A stretch of DNA of 64,000 bases from Gammaproteobacteria bacterium (GTDB taxonomy: Bacteria; Pseudomonadota; Gammaproteobacteria; JAABTG01), in contig JAXHLS010000002.1 of NCBI GenBank assembly GCA_034522055.1, positions 2,232,001-2,296,000 of the forward strand, read 5' to 3'. Positions 39,074 to 48,802 of this stretch are shown one piece after another. The position numbers and the translations under genes are program-made. Position 1 is the stretch's first letter, and every line of letters begins with the position of its first letter. The notes below the pieces were generated by a model. It was given only the letters and a program-made list of their open reading frames with translations. It was not told the origin of the DNA and searched no databases.

Positions 39074-39201
39074 TTAACGTGAGAGTCGCGAAGCACGAAC
39101 TCCCCCTCTCCCTCTGGGAGAGGGATGGGGTGAGGGAACGAACATGGCGATACGCGCTCCTCTTTCATTATCTTGGGCGCGCGTATCGCCATGAGAGTTA
39201 A
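39074..39201. mobile_element. TTAA-bounded two-hairpin element, copy 2
   Basis: A 128-bp copy of the element at 25457-25585: same TTAA ends, same CCCTCTCCC/GGGAGAGGG hairpin and same GGCGATACGCGC/GCGCGTATCGCC arms. Differences between the copies are concentrated in the loop between the long arms. Same orientation as copy 1. No reading frame. Confidence 0.75.
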
Positions 39202-39295
39202 ACAGAGACCGGCGCACGAGGCGTCGGTGGTTCCCGGCCACGGCACCGGTGCCGGGCAGGCAGGCCACGGGCACGGGTGCGACGCGGAGGCGGAT

Positions 39296-39508
39296 ATGTT
39301 TCTGAAGGAAAGGAGTACAGGGCACATGGTGGAGGTTCTCCAGACGGAGGAGCTTTTCGACCCGTACCAGACCCGGGTGACCGGCCGTTACAACACCGGG
39401 GAAGAGCTACCCGATCCCGGCCCCTTCGACAAAGGGGGCCTGGTGTTCCTGTCTGGCGAGGCCCTGCCCCGTTGCTGGGTGGACCCCCACTATCGGGAAG
39501 CCGGTTAG
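39296..39508 (+). CDS. Small conserved-looking protein of 70 residues
   Basis: ATG 39296 is preceded by GGAGG (39286-39290) at ideal spacing and gives MFLKERSTGHMVEVLQTEEL followed by FDPYQTRVTGRYNTGEELPD, ending PRCWVDPHYREAG. No signal peptide or membrane helix. The balanced composition and good ribosome binding site support a real gene. Position before ppx recurs in my recollection of related genomes, but I cannot assign a function or confirm that here. Confidence 0.7.
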   Translation: MFLKERSTGHMVEVLQTEELFDPYQTRVTGRYNTGEELPDPGPFDKGGLVFLSGEALPRCWVDPHYREAG

Positions 39509-39688
39509 GCGCGTGGTGAACGGTGGAGGGGAGGCGGTTCCGCCATCCCACTCCACCGTCCGGCCCCACTCTCGGCCCAGGGGCAGGGAGCGACGGGGAG
39601 GGGAGCGCACATCCTTCCGGCAGGCGCTTCCTAAGCGTGGGCTTTGCGGTTAACCTTGCCGCGCCTTTCCCTATCGGATCTCTGCCCC

Positions 39689-41212
39689 ATGGCCGGTGAG
39701 TCCCGCTCTTTTCAGGTTGACGCCGCACCCTCGCCCACCATCGCCGCCGTCGATCTCGGTTCCAACAGTTTCCACATGATCATCGCCGAGGTGCAGGATG
39801 GCCATGTGCGGGTGGTGGATCGGCTGCGCGAGCAGGTGCAGCTCGCCGCCGGCCTCGACGCCAGGGGGTTCCTCGACGATACCGCCGTGACCCGTGCCGT
39901 GGCCTGCCTGGAACGTTTCGGCCAGCGCGTCCACGAACTGCCCCGGGGTGCGGTGCGGGCGGTGGGCACCAACACCCTGCGCACCGCACGTAACGCCGCC
40001 GAGTTCATGCACCGTGCCCGCAAGGCCCTCGGCCACCCCATCGACATCATCGCCGGCCGCGAGGAGGCCCGGCTCATCTACCTGGGGGTCGCCCACAGCC
40101 AGGCCGACGACAGCGGCACCCGCCTGGTGATGGACATCGGGGGCGGCAGCACGGAATTCATCATCGGCGAGCGCTTCGAGACCCGTCATCGGGAGAGCCG
40201 CTACATGGGCTGCGTCTCCTATACCCGCGACTACTTTCCCGATGGCCAGATCACGGAGGCGGCTATGGTCAGAGCGGAGATCGCCGCCCGCCTGGAACTG
40301 GAGAGTATCGAGGGCCGCTTCAGACGCATCGGTTGGGACCATGCCATCGGTGCCTCGGGCACCATCAAGGCGGTGCGCTCGGTGCTGGAGGCCAACGGTT
40401 GGAGCGACCACGGCATCACCCGCAAGGGTCTCGGCAAACTGCGCCGCGCCCTGGTCAAGGCAGGGGCCGTCGAGGCCCTGAACATGGAGGGGCTGGGCAA
40501 GGAGCGGGCACCGGTGTTTCCGGGGGGCGTGGCCATCCTCAACGCCACCTTCGAGGCCTTGGGGCTCGAGCGCATGGAGGCCTCCGACGGGGCCCTGAGG
40601 GAAGGCCTGCTCTACGACCTGCTGGGGCGGATCCGCCATGAAGACGTGCGGGAGCGCACCATTCGTCAGATGGTCAAACGCTTCGACCTGTCGGCGAAGT
40701 TCGCCCGCCGGGTGGCGGACACCGCCGACTACTGCCTGCGGCAGGTGCGGGTGCCGTGGGAGCTCGAGGGCGAAGAAGATGCCAATAGCCTGCGCTGGGC
40801 CGCGCTGCTCCACGAGATGGGTATGGCCGTGGCTCACAACCAGTACCACAAGCACGGGGCCTACATCGTGCGCCACGCCGACATGCCCGGCTTCTCGCGC
40901 CAGGAACAGGCCTTCCTGGCGGCCCTCATACGCGGCCACCGGCGCAAGTTCCCCAAGGGGGAACTCCAGGAACTGGCCGGCGTGCGCACGGACACCGCCA
41001 AGCGCCTGTGCATCCTGCTGCGTCTGGCCATACTCATGAACCACGCCCGCAGCAAGCAGACCTTCCCGGAGTTCCGGCTGCTGTCCGGCACCAGCAGCCT
41101 GGAGGTCATATTCCCCGGCGGTTGGCTGGTGGAGCATCCCCTCACGGCGGCCAATCTGGCCCAGGAGGCGGAGTACCTCAAGGCCGTCAAATTCAAGCTG
41201 GAATTCCGTTGA
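39689..41212 (+). CDS. ppx: Exopolyphosphatase (Ppx/GppA family)
   Basis: A 507-residue protein from ATG 39689 (MAGESRSFQVDAAPSPTIAA). Sugar-kinase/actin-type fold: AAVDLGSNSFHMIIAEVQDG, GTNTLRTARN, AGREEARLIYLGV and VMDIGGGSTEFIIGERFETR with the catalytic and phosphate-binding residues. The C-terminal HD-like helical domain has RWAALLHEMGMAVAHNQYHK. It releases phosphate from polyphosphate ends; GppA-type pppGpp hydrolysis is the alternative, but length and the HD-like domain favour Ppx. Converges on hemB. Confidence 0.92.
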   Translation: MAGESRSFQVDAAPSPTIAAVDLGSNSFHMIIAEVQDGHVRVVDRLREQVQLAAGLDARGFLDDTAVTRAVACLERFGQRVHELPRGAVRAVGTNTLRTARNAAEFMHRARKALGHPIDIIAGREEARLIYLGVAHSQADDSGTRLVMDIGGGSTEFIIGERFETRHRESRYMGCVSYTRDYFPDGQITEAAMVRAEIAARLELESIEGRFRRIGWDHAIGASGTIKAVRSVLEANGWSDHGITRKGLGKLRRALVKAGAVEALNMEGLGKERAPVFPGGVAILNATFEALGLERMEASDGALREGLLYDLLGRIRHEDVRERTIRQMVKRFDLSAKFARRVADTADYCLRQVRVPWELEGEEDANSLRWAALLHEMGMAVAHNQYHKHGAYIVRHADMPGFSRQEQAFLAALIRGHRRKFPKGELQELAGVRTDTAKRLCILLRLAILMNHARSKQTFPEFRLLSGTSSLEVIFPGGWLVEHPLTAANLAQEAEYLKAVKFKLEFR

Positions 41213-41267
41213 ACCGCGACCTCCGTTGCAGCCGCCCGGCTTCAGGCCATGGGGCCCGGCAGGAGGC

Positions 41268-42314
<1,047 letters not shown>

Positions 42315-42986
42315 TTATTCCTGGTGGCCGCGCCCGGGTGCGGTCCTGGCGGTGGCCGCCTCGGGATAGAGGCGCTTGGCCAGGCGGATGAACTCGAAGG
42401 CAGCCTTGCCCTGGCGCTCCAGCTCGAATACCGCGAGGCCTTCGCTGAAGGATCGGCGGAACATGGTGCGCTGGCCGAGACGGCGCTTCAGCACCGTGGC
42501 GCCGGGGAGGGAGGCGAGGGCCTCCTCGGCCTCGTCCGATTCACGTACGGAATGGTGGGTGTCGGCACGGTTGATGAAGGTGAGGATCTCCGGCCGGGCA
42601 TCGGGATTGAGGGCCTCGGCGATGATGTTGAGAAAGCGTTGGGTGGACCACACGTCGGCCTGACTCGGTCCCACCGGAATAAGAATACGGTCGGCCATAT
42701 TGATGGCCTGGCGCATGGCCCACAGGTTGGAAGCTCCCACATCCACGAGGACTTCTCCGCTGTGACCCTTGAGCACGGTGCCGGGGTCGTTCTCTGCGCG
42801 ATAGATGGGCACCTCCGGGAGGATGTTCTCCTCGCGCCTGACCTCGCCGACATCGCTCAAGGTGGCCTGGGGATCGAGATCGAAGGCGACGACCTCTACC
42901 TTGGCATGGGCCAGCCACACGGCGAGATTGAATGCCACCGTACTCTTGCCCGAGCCACCCTTCAGGTTGCCGACGACCGTAATCAT
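42315..42986 (-). CDS. ParA/MinD-type P-loop ATPase, orphan
   Basis: A 223-residue protein starting MITVVGNLKGGSGKSTVAFN, with the deviant Walker A KGGSGKST including the signature lysine, and Walker A' EVVAFDLDPQATLSDVG. There is no N-terminal DNA-binding domain and no adjacent parB, so it is not the main chromosome-partition system. Such small orphan ParA proteins can position other cellular cargo. It lies 33 bp upstream of hemB on the same strand and has GGGTAGG as a plausible binding site. Confidence 0.85.
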   Translation of the reverse strand: MITVVGNLKGGSGKSTVAFNLAVWLAHAKVEVVAFDLDPQATLSDVGEVRREENILPEVPIYRAENDPGTVLKGHSGEVLVDVGASNLWAMRQAINMADRILIPVGPSQADVWSTQRFLNIIAEALNPDARPEILTFINRADTHHSVRESDEAEEALASLPGATVLKRRLGQRTMFRRSFSEGLAVFELERQGKAAFEFIRLAKRLYPEAATARTAPGRGHQE

Positions 42987-43053
42987 CTACCTACCCCATA
43001 GTCGTGAGTTGTGTTTTTGGGTGACATGCCGAGCCGTTATCGGCGACCCTTCG

Positions 43054-43680
43054 TCAACGCCGGCCCTGGGGGGCACGTTGGGGCATTTCTATCTGCTCGT
43101 AGCCGGCGGGGATCTCGAAGAGATCCGCCGGCTGGGGGCCCACCTCGATGGCGTTGAGTTCCCTCACCATGCCACTGGGACCCTCGCCGCGGATGGGGAT
43201 GCGCAGTTCCTTGTCGAACCACTCCGTCCACTCCACCGCTTGCTGGCTCCGGCCCTGGCCGGGGGCGACGAAACGCCATTTCTCGGCCTCCCGCCCATTG
43301 ATCTTCTCGACGCCGAGGCGGGTACACTGCAGGCTGTTGGCGTCCTGCAGGCAGGGGCTGCCCGGTTCGTCGGGCAGCGGCGGCTCCTGGCGGCCGCCGG
43401 CAGCCGCGGGCTCACCGGAAAACTCCACGTATTGCTTTTTCTTGGGGTTCAACAGCCAGGTGATGTTGCTGGACTTGTCGTGGATCCGGATACGCTCTTC
43501 CCCCTTGATGGAGGTTTCCTCGCGCATGTTGTCGCCGCTGACGTAGAGCTTGGACGTCATGTCCGGTTGGTTCGGTGCCTTCTGCACCATGGTGGCGGAA
43601 AATTCCGCGGCGAGGGCCGCGGGCGCGAGGCCGGTCAGCCATAGGGCCATGATTCCAAGCAATCCATAACGCATTTTCAT
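43054..43680 (-). CDS. DUF4412-type periplasmic protein
   Basis: A 208-residue protein with a signal peptide ending PAALAAEF. The mature part (FSATMVQKAPNQPDMTSKLY, EERIRIHDKSSNITWLLNPK) has the repetitive beta-strand character of DUF4412/LolA-like proteins that may bind lipids. There is one Cys pair (SPCLQDANSLQC). AGGTAGG precedes the ATG. Probable first gene of a run with the ParA gene (67 bp gap). Function unknown. Confidence 0.72.
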   Translation of the reverse strand: MKMRYGLLGIMALWLTGLAPAALAAEFSATMVQKAPNQPDMTSKLYVSGDNMREETSIKGEERIRIHDKSSNITWLLNPKKKQYVEFSGEPAAAGGRQEPPLPDEPGSPCLQDANSLQCTRLGVEKINGREAEKWRFVAPGQGRSQQAVEWTEWFDKELRIPIRGEGPSGMVRELNAIEVGPQPADLFEIPAGYEQIEMPQRAPQGRR

Positions 43681-43766
43681 ATTTCCTACCTTTTAGAGTC
43701 TGGGTCAGACCGCAGCGGGTGAGTCCTTCGTATGCCGGTGGAGGTTATCCGCCGGCTGGACGCAAT

Positions 43767-43837
43767 GGCACCATCCCGTTTGATTCCATTCTAATGTTAA
43801 GGCTTTCAACAATCATCCGTTGCCCTGAGATGGTGCC
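43767..43837. promoter_or_regulatory. Spaced inverted repeat flanking a probable promoter
   Basis: GGCACCATC at 43767-43775 and GATGGTGCC at 43829-43837 are exact inverted copies separated by about 53 bp. The AT-richer DNA between them is the likely promoter region of the minus-strand DUF4412 gene. The pair could be a looping operator or a large stem; no regulator is identified. Confidence 0.4.
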
Positions 43838-43851
43838 GTCTCGGCGCGGAC

Positions 43852-44373
43852 TCAGTAGGGTGCCGGCATGCCGGGTAAGGGGGGTACGCCGCCCCAGGGC
43901 CCGGTCCCGTACCCGGGGACGGGACCGGAGGGGTAAGCGGGGGCAGGGCCATAGCCGGGGTACGCCGGCATGCCACCTCCCCACGGGGTAACCTCGTCGC
44001 GCCGCCGCGTGCTCTCTCTCTCACGGGTCTGGCGTTCCTGATCGCTGCGGCTGCCGGTGTCACCCCATGGGCGGTCCGACCAATCGGACCATGGGTTGTA
44101 GGTCTTGCGTCGCTGTTCCTGTTTCTGTTGCGGTGGAGGGTTGCGCAAACCCCAGGGCTGGCCCCCGGATCGGCGGTCACGCCATTGATCATCGGTGTCC
44201 CGCGAAGGTGCGGGGTCCACCGGGTCCAGCCACCAAGCGTCATCCCGGGATTCGGCCCAAGCCGTGCCGCCATCCTTTCCACCGCTGCCCCAGGAGCGGC
44301 CTCCATCCTCCTGCCACCATTCCCCGGCCCAGAGCGGCTGACCGACGAGCAGGGATAAGGTGACGATGGCCAT
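43852..44373 (-). CDS. Secreted Trp/Gly/Pro-rich low-complexity protein
   Basis: About 173 residues from ATG 44373 (MAIVTLSLLVGQPLWAGEWW), preceded by GGAAGGGTGAAA; an upstream ATG at 44406 lacks a site. After the signal peptide the protein is charged and Trp-rich (WWQEDGGRSWGSGG, NPWSDWSDRPWGD) and ends in Pro/Gly/Tyr repeats (GGMPAYPGYGPAPAYPSGP). It has no recognised domain. The composition suggests an unstructured envelope protein. It follows the efflux-pump gene on the same strand by 67 bp. Confidence 0.6.
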   Translation of the reverse strand: MAIVTLSLLVGQPLWAGEWWQEDGGRSWGSGGKDGGTAWAESRDDAWWLDPVDPAPSRDTDDQWRDRRSGGQPWGLRNPPPQQKQEQRRKTYNPWSDWSDRPWGDTGSRSDQERQTRERESTRRRDEVTPWGGGMPAYPGYGPAPAYPSGPVPGYGTGPWGGVPPLPGMPAPY

Positions 44374-44440
44374 TTTCACCCTTCCCACTTTCTCTTGATG
44401 CGTCACGTACAGACACGGCCGGGTATGCGCGGACAGATAC

Positions 44441-47400
44441 TCAGTCGTCGTGTCCGGACGAACCGGTTCCGAGACCGGACATGTCCTGCTTGAGGCGAAT
44501 TCCCCGCCGCTTCTTGCGGGGGCCCGAAATGTCTTCCCCCGCCGAACGGGGGTCGCGGCGCGGCGTCTGGGATGCCCCTTCTTTGCGTGCCGCGGCGGGT
44601 TGGCCCGCGCCGTTGGATGGTGGGGCCGGGGTGGCGGGCTTCTTCAGTGAGATCCGTTTCTTGCCGGGCGCCTTGGGGGCGGGCGATTTGCGCGCCGTTT
44701 GTGGGGCGTCCTGCGGGGGCGTCCCCGGCGTTGCGGCAGGGGGCGTGGATGGTTCCTCAGTGGCGGCGGGGACGGCCTCTGATAGCGCCCGCCGGGCACT
44801 TTCCGCGGCGGCCGGAACGGACTCTGGTGCCGCGCCGGATTGCCCGGTGGTGGCCGGGTCCGTGTTCTTCGGCGGGGCGGGCGCACGGTCTGCTGCCTCG
44901 GTGTCCTTTGCGGTCGGCGTCTGCGCGGTGGCCGGTGGGGTCGGGGCGGCTGCCCCGCTGTCCGGTTCAGGAGCAGCGGTGTCGGGCGCTTGGCGTTCGC
45001 GGGGGGCGGCGGCGGACCGCGGGGCCTCCTCGCCGCGTGGGGTGGGTGCCGCCGCCGGCTCGGTGCCCTGGATGCTGACCTCGGGCGGCTGCGATGGGGT
45101 TGCCTGGCCGTTGCTGTCTTCCCCGCGTTTCGGTATCAAGCGCTTGAGCAGGGCCATCAGGGCGAGGACCGCACCCCTCAACATGAACAGGGCCATGTAG
45201 CCGATGTTGGCAACCCGCTCCCGCAGGGTGGGTTTGGGCTGGGCGCGCACCGCCGATGCCGGGCTGGGCAGGGGGCGGGGATCGGGGCCGCCGCCGGTGG
45301 GACCCACCGGGTCACCTCCCCCCGGGCCACCGTGGCCGGGCGGGAAGGCCAGGGAGATGAGGGAATCGGAGGCGGCGATACAGCCCAGGGGGATGACGAT
45401 GAGGGTCAGGACCGTGGACACCATCACGCCGAAGGACAGGGAGATGGCCATGCCCTTGAAGATGGGGTCGCCCAGGATCACGCTGGAGCCGGCCACCAGG
45501 GCGAAGGCCGTGATCATGATGGGCCGGGTGCGGGTGGTGCAGGCCTGGATCACCGCCTCTTTCACCTCGGTGCCGTCACGGATGGCGTGGATGGCGAAGT
45601 CCACCAGCAGGATGGAGTTGCGCACGATGATGCCGGCTAGGGCGATCCAGCCGATCATGGAGGTGGCGGTGAACTCGGCGCCGAACAGCATGTGCCCCGG
45701 TATGATGCCCAGCAGGGTGAGGGGAATGGGGGCCATGATGAGCAGAGGCACCCTGAAATTGCCGAACTCCCACACCACCAGGATGTAGATCAACACCAGG
45801 GCGGCGGCGAAGGCGATGCCCATGTCGCGGAAGGTCTCGTAGGTGACGGTCCACTCGCCACCCCATTCGAAGCCGAGTTTCGAATCATTGGGCGGTGGCC
45901 CCGTGAAGTGACCATAGTATTGCTGGCCCTCGCCGTTCATGGCATCGCGCAGCCACTCGTAATCACGGTCCTCGCGGATCATCTTCTCCACCTGGAACAT
46001 GCCGTAGATGGGGGCGGCGAGCCGCCCGACGCTCTCGGCGGTGACATACTCCACCGCCCGCAGATCCTTGTGATAGAGGGTGGGCTGGGTGGGAACCTGG
46101 ACGAAGTGGCCCAACTCCGCCAGGGGGATGGTCTGGCCGCCGGCGGTGGGGATGGGCAGGTCACCGAGAACGCTGATCTGGGAGCGCTTGTAGAGCGGGA
46201 CCTGGATCACGATGTTGGTGGGCTCAAGCACCTTGGACTGTTTGATGTCCCCCACCTTGTAACCGCCCATGGCCATGGTGACGTTGCGGTTGATGGTGTC
46301 CACGGAGATGCCACGCCGTACCGCCTTCTCCGTATCCACCTCGAAGCGCCAGTAGCTGGAGGGCTCTTCCACGTAGCTGTAGACGTCATCCAGGTTCTCG
46401 GCCTTCTCGAACATCTCCGCCATGGCCCCAGCCATGGCGCGCCGGGCCTCGCCCGAGGGACCGTAGATCTCGGCCACCACGGTCTGCAGTACCGGTGGCC
46501 CCGGCGGCATCTCCACCACCGCGATATCGGCGCCGGTGTTGCGGATGGTGGTTCGCAGCTCGGAGTCGGGGCCGGCGATGAGTTCGCGGGTCATCACCGC
46601 CAGCTCGTGGCTGGAGAGGTCGCGTTTGGTCTTGTGGGTGAGCTGTACCTGGACCTCGGCCTGCCACGGCCTGTCCCGCAAGTAGTAGTGGCGCACCATG
46701 CCGTTGAAGTCGAAGGGCCGGGCGGTGCCCACATAGGTCTGCAGGGCCGTCACCTCGGGGATCTCGGCGCGGATGGCCTGGGCGATCTGGCGCGTCAGGT
46801 TGGCGGTCACCGGCAGGGCCGTGCCCTCGGGCATGTTGACCACCAGGCTGAACTCGGGCTTGTTGTCCAGGGGCAGCATCTTTACCGTGACCCAGGTGGT
46901 ATAGAACATGAACAACGCCAGGAACAACGCCCCCCACAGGGCGAGCCGGAACAACAGGCGCTTGCCGCGATGGTCGATGAGGGGGATGAGGACGCGCCGG
47001 AACAGGCCGTCGAGGCGGGAGGCCATGGCATGCTCCCGCTTCTCCTGGCGATGCAGGTAGGCCTGGCTGGGCTTGAGGCGCAGCGCCCACCAGGGGGTGA
47101 ACATGAAGGCCGCCAGCAGGGAGACGATCATGGCCACCGAGCCGAGCGCCGGGATGGGTTCCATGTACGGTCCCATCATGCCGCGCACGAAGCCCATGGG
47201 CAGCAGGGCGGCCACCACGGTGAAGGTGGCGATGATGGTGGGGTTGCCCACTTCCCGCACCGCATCCACCGCCACCTCGGCGCTGGTGCTGTCGGATTCG
47301 AGCCAGCGCCGGTAGATGTTCTCCACCACCACGATGGCGTCGTCCACCAGGATGCCGATGGAGAAGATGAGGGCGAACAGGGAGACCCGGTCGATGGTGT

Positions 47401-48640
47401 AGCCCATGAGGAAGGCGGCGAACACCGTGAACAGGAGGACCACGGGGATCACCAGCAGTACCACCAGGGCCGGACGCAGGGCCATGAAGGCGATCAGCAC
47501 CAGCACGAAGACGAAACCGGTGGCCTTGAAGAGCTTCATGATGAGCTCGTTGACCTTGTCGTCGGCCGTCTCGCCGTAGTTGCGGGTAACGCTGGCGGTG
47601 ACATTGCTGGGGATCAGCACCCCCTTGAGGGACTCCACCTTGTCGATGATGGAGGTAGCCACCTGGACCCCGTTGGAGCCCTCCTTCTTGGCCACTGCGA
47701 GGGTGACGGCCGGTACGCCCGCGGCCTCCTCTTCATGGTCACCGGCCGGGGCGGTGTAGTACTCCACCAGCCGGGAGGTCTGCGCTGGCCCGTAGCTGAC
47801 CTGGGCCACGTCACGCACATACACGGGCACGTCGTTGCGGGTGCCCACCACGAGCCGCGACACGTCCTCGGCGCTGCGCAGGAAAGACCCGGTGTAGACG
47901 TTGAAGAAGGTGTTCCGGGCCTCGACGTTGCCGGCCTGCTGCTCGGCGTTGGCGGTGCGGATGGTCTGGGCCACCTGGTCGAGGGTGATGTCGAAGCCAG
48001 ACAGGCGTTGGGGGTAAACGTTCACCTTCACCTGCTCGCGGCTGCCGCCCACCACGAAGCCCTGACCCGTGTCCGGGAGTTCCTTGACCTCCTGGAGGAT
48101 ATCGAGGGCCAGCTTGCGCAGCGCCGCGTCGCCGAGGTTGGCGTCCGGGGACCACAGGGTGACGGTGACCACCGGGACGTCGTCGATGCCCTTGGGCTTG
48201 ACCAGGGGTGGTCGCACCCCTGGCGGCATCTTGTCCAGGTTGGACTGGATCTTGTCGTGGACCTTGACGATGGAGGGGCCCAACTCCTCGCCCACGAAGA
48301 ACTGCACGGTGACGATGGCCTGACCGCGCTGGGAGGCCGAATAGACGTGCTCCACCCCCGGGATCTCGCTCATGATGCGTTCCAGCGGCCGGGTGGCGAG
48401 GCTGGCCACCTGGGTGGCATCGGCGCCCGGATACTGGACGAAGATGTCCACCATGGGCACGGAGATCTGGGGGTCTTCCTGGCGCGGCGTGACGGCGAGG
48501 CCGATGAGGCCCAGGAACAGCATGCCCACGAAGAGCAGCGGCGACAGGGGCGAGTTGATGAACGCCCGGGTCAGGTTGCCTGCGAGGCCCAGATGTTCCT
48601 CGTCCTGTGCTTCGTTTTTGGTCTTGTCGTGGTCTGCCAT
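44441..48640 (-). CDS. RND efflux permease with about 300-residue C-terminal extension
   Basis: A 1399-residue protein from ATG 48640 (MADHDKTKNEAQDEEHLGLA). Residues to about 1095 form a full RND permease: SPLLFVGMLFLGLIGLAV (TM1) and IGILVDDAIVVVENIYRRWL (TM4, double Asp), with the second half repeating the fold (GWIALAGIIVRNSILLVDFA). RND pumps normally end near here. This one continues through a hydrophobic segment (YMALFMLRGAVLALMALLKR, near 1150) into a Pro/Ala/Glu-rich tail that ends in basic clusters GKKRISLKK and RKKRRGIRLKQ. The tail should be cytoplasmic or membrane-associated; its role is unknown. It follows the adaptor gene, separated by a 16-bp perfect stem-loop. Confidence 0.9.
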   Translation of the reverse strand: MADHDKTKNEAQDEEHLGLAGNLTRAFINSPLSPLLFVGMLFLGLIGLAVTPRQEDPQISVPMVDIFVQYPGADATQVASLATRPLERIMSEIPGVEHVYSASQRGQAIVTVQFFVGEELGPSIVKVHDKIQSNLDKMPPGVRPPLVKPKGIDDVPVVTVTLWSPDANLGDAALRKLALDILQEVKELPDTGQGFVVGGSREQVKVNVYPQRLSGFDITLDQVAQTIRTANAEQQAGNVEARNTFFNVYTGSFLRSAEDVSRLVVGTRNDVPVYVRDVAQVSYGPAQTSRLVEYYTAPAGDHEEEAAGVPAVTLAVAKKEGSNGVQVATSIIDKVESLKGVLIPSNVTASVTRNYGETADDKVNELIMKLFKATGFVFVLVLIAFMALRPALVVLLVIPVVLLFTVFAAFLMGYTIDRVSLFALIFSIGILVDDAIVVVENIYRRWLESDSTSAEVAVDAVREVGNPTIIATFTVVAALLPMGFVRGMMGPYMEPIPALGSVAMIVSLLAAFMFTPWWALRLKPSQAYLHRQEKREHAMASRLDGLFRRVLIPLIDHRGKRLLFRLALWGALFLALFMFYTTWVTVKMLPLDNKPEFSLVVNMPEGTALPVTANLTRQIAQAIRAEIPEVTALQTYVGTARPFDFNGMVRHYYLRDRPWQAEVQVQLTHKTKRDLSSHELAVMTRELIAGPDSELRTTIRNTGADIAVVEMPPGPPVLQTVVAEIYGPSGEARRAMAGAMAEMFEKAENLDDVYSYVEEPSSYWRFEVDTEKAVRRGISVDTINRNVTMAMGGYKVGDIKQSKVLEPTNIVIQVPLYKRSQISVLGDLPIPTAGGQTIPLAELGHFVQVPTQPTLYHKDLRAVEYVTAESVGRLAAPIYGMFQVEKMIREDRDYEWLRDAMNGEGQQYYGHFTGPPPNDSKLGFEWGGEWTVTYETFRDMGIAFAAALVLIYILVVWEFGNFRVPLLIMAPIPLTLLGIIPGHMLFGAEFTATSMIGWIALAGIIVRNSILLVDFAIHAIRDGTEVKEAVIQACTTRTRPIMITAFALVAGSSVILGDPIFKGMAISLSFGVMVSTVLTLIVIPLGCIAASDSLISLAFPPGHGGPGGGDPVGPTGGGPDPRPLPSPASAVRAQPKPTLRERVANIGYMALFMLRGAVLALMALLKRLIPKRGEDSNGQATPSQPPEVSIQGTEPAAAPTPRGEEAPRSAAAPRERQAPDTAAPEPDSGAAAPTPPATAQTPTAKDTEAADRAPAPPKNTDPATTGQSGAAPESVPAAAESARRALSEAVPAATEEPSTPPAATPGTPPQDAPQTARKSPAPKAPGKKRISLKKPATPAPPSNGAGQPAAARKEGASQTPRRDPRSAGEDISGPRKKRRGIRLKQDMSGLGTGSSGHDD

Positions 48641-48704
48641 GCGAGCTGTCGTCCCGGCTGCCGGCGCTGGCCGGCGAATTCTACTCCCGGCCGCGCCTCC
48701 AATA

Positions 48705-48741
48705 ACGCGCATCGGGGAGCCCAGTGCTCCCCGATGCGCGT
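48705..48741 (-). other. Perfect 16-bp stem-loop between adaptor and pump genes
   Basis: ACGCGCATCGGGGAGC (48705-48720) is exactly complementary to GCTCCCCGATGCGCGT (48726-48741), with a 5-base loop. In the minus-strand transcript it lies after the adaptor stop and about 65 bp before the pump ATG. The sequence after the stem is TTATTGGAGG, so there is no U-tract. Likely effects are mRNA stabilisation or reduced expression of the pump relative to the adaptor. Confidence 0.85.
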
Positions 48742-48802
48742 CGGCTGGACCCTATGGCGGCCACCCTAAATCTATGTAAAAACTCGTTCCTTGCAGCCCT
48801 GA

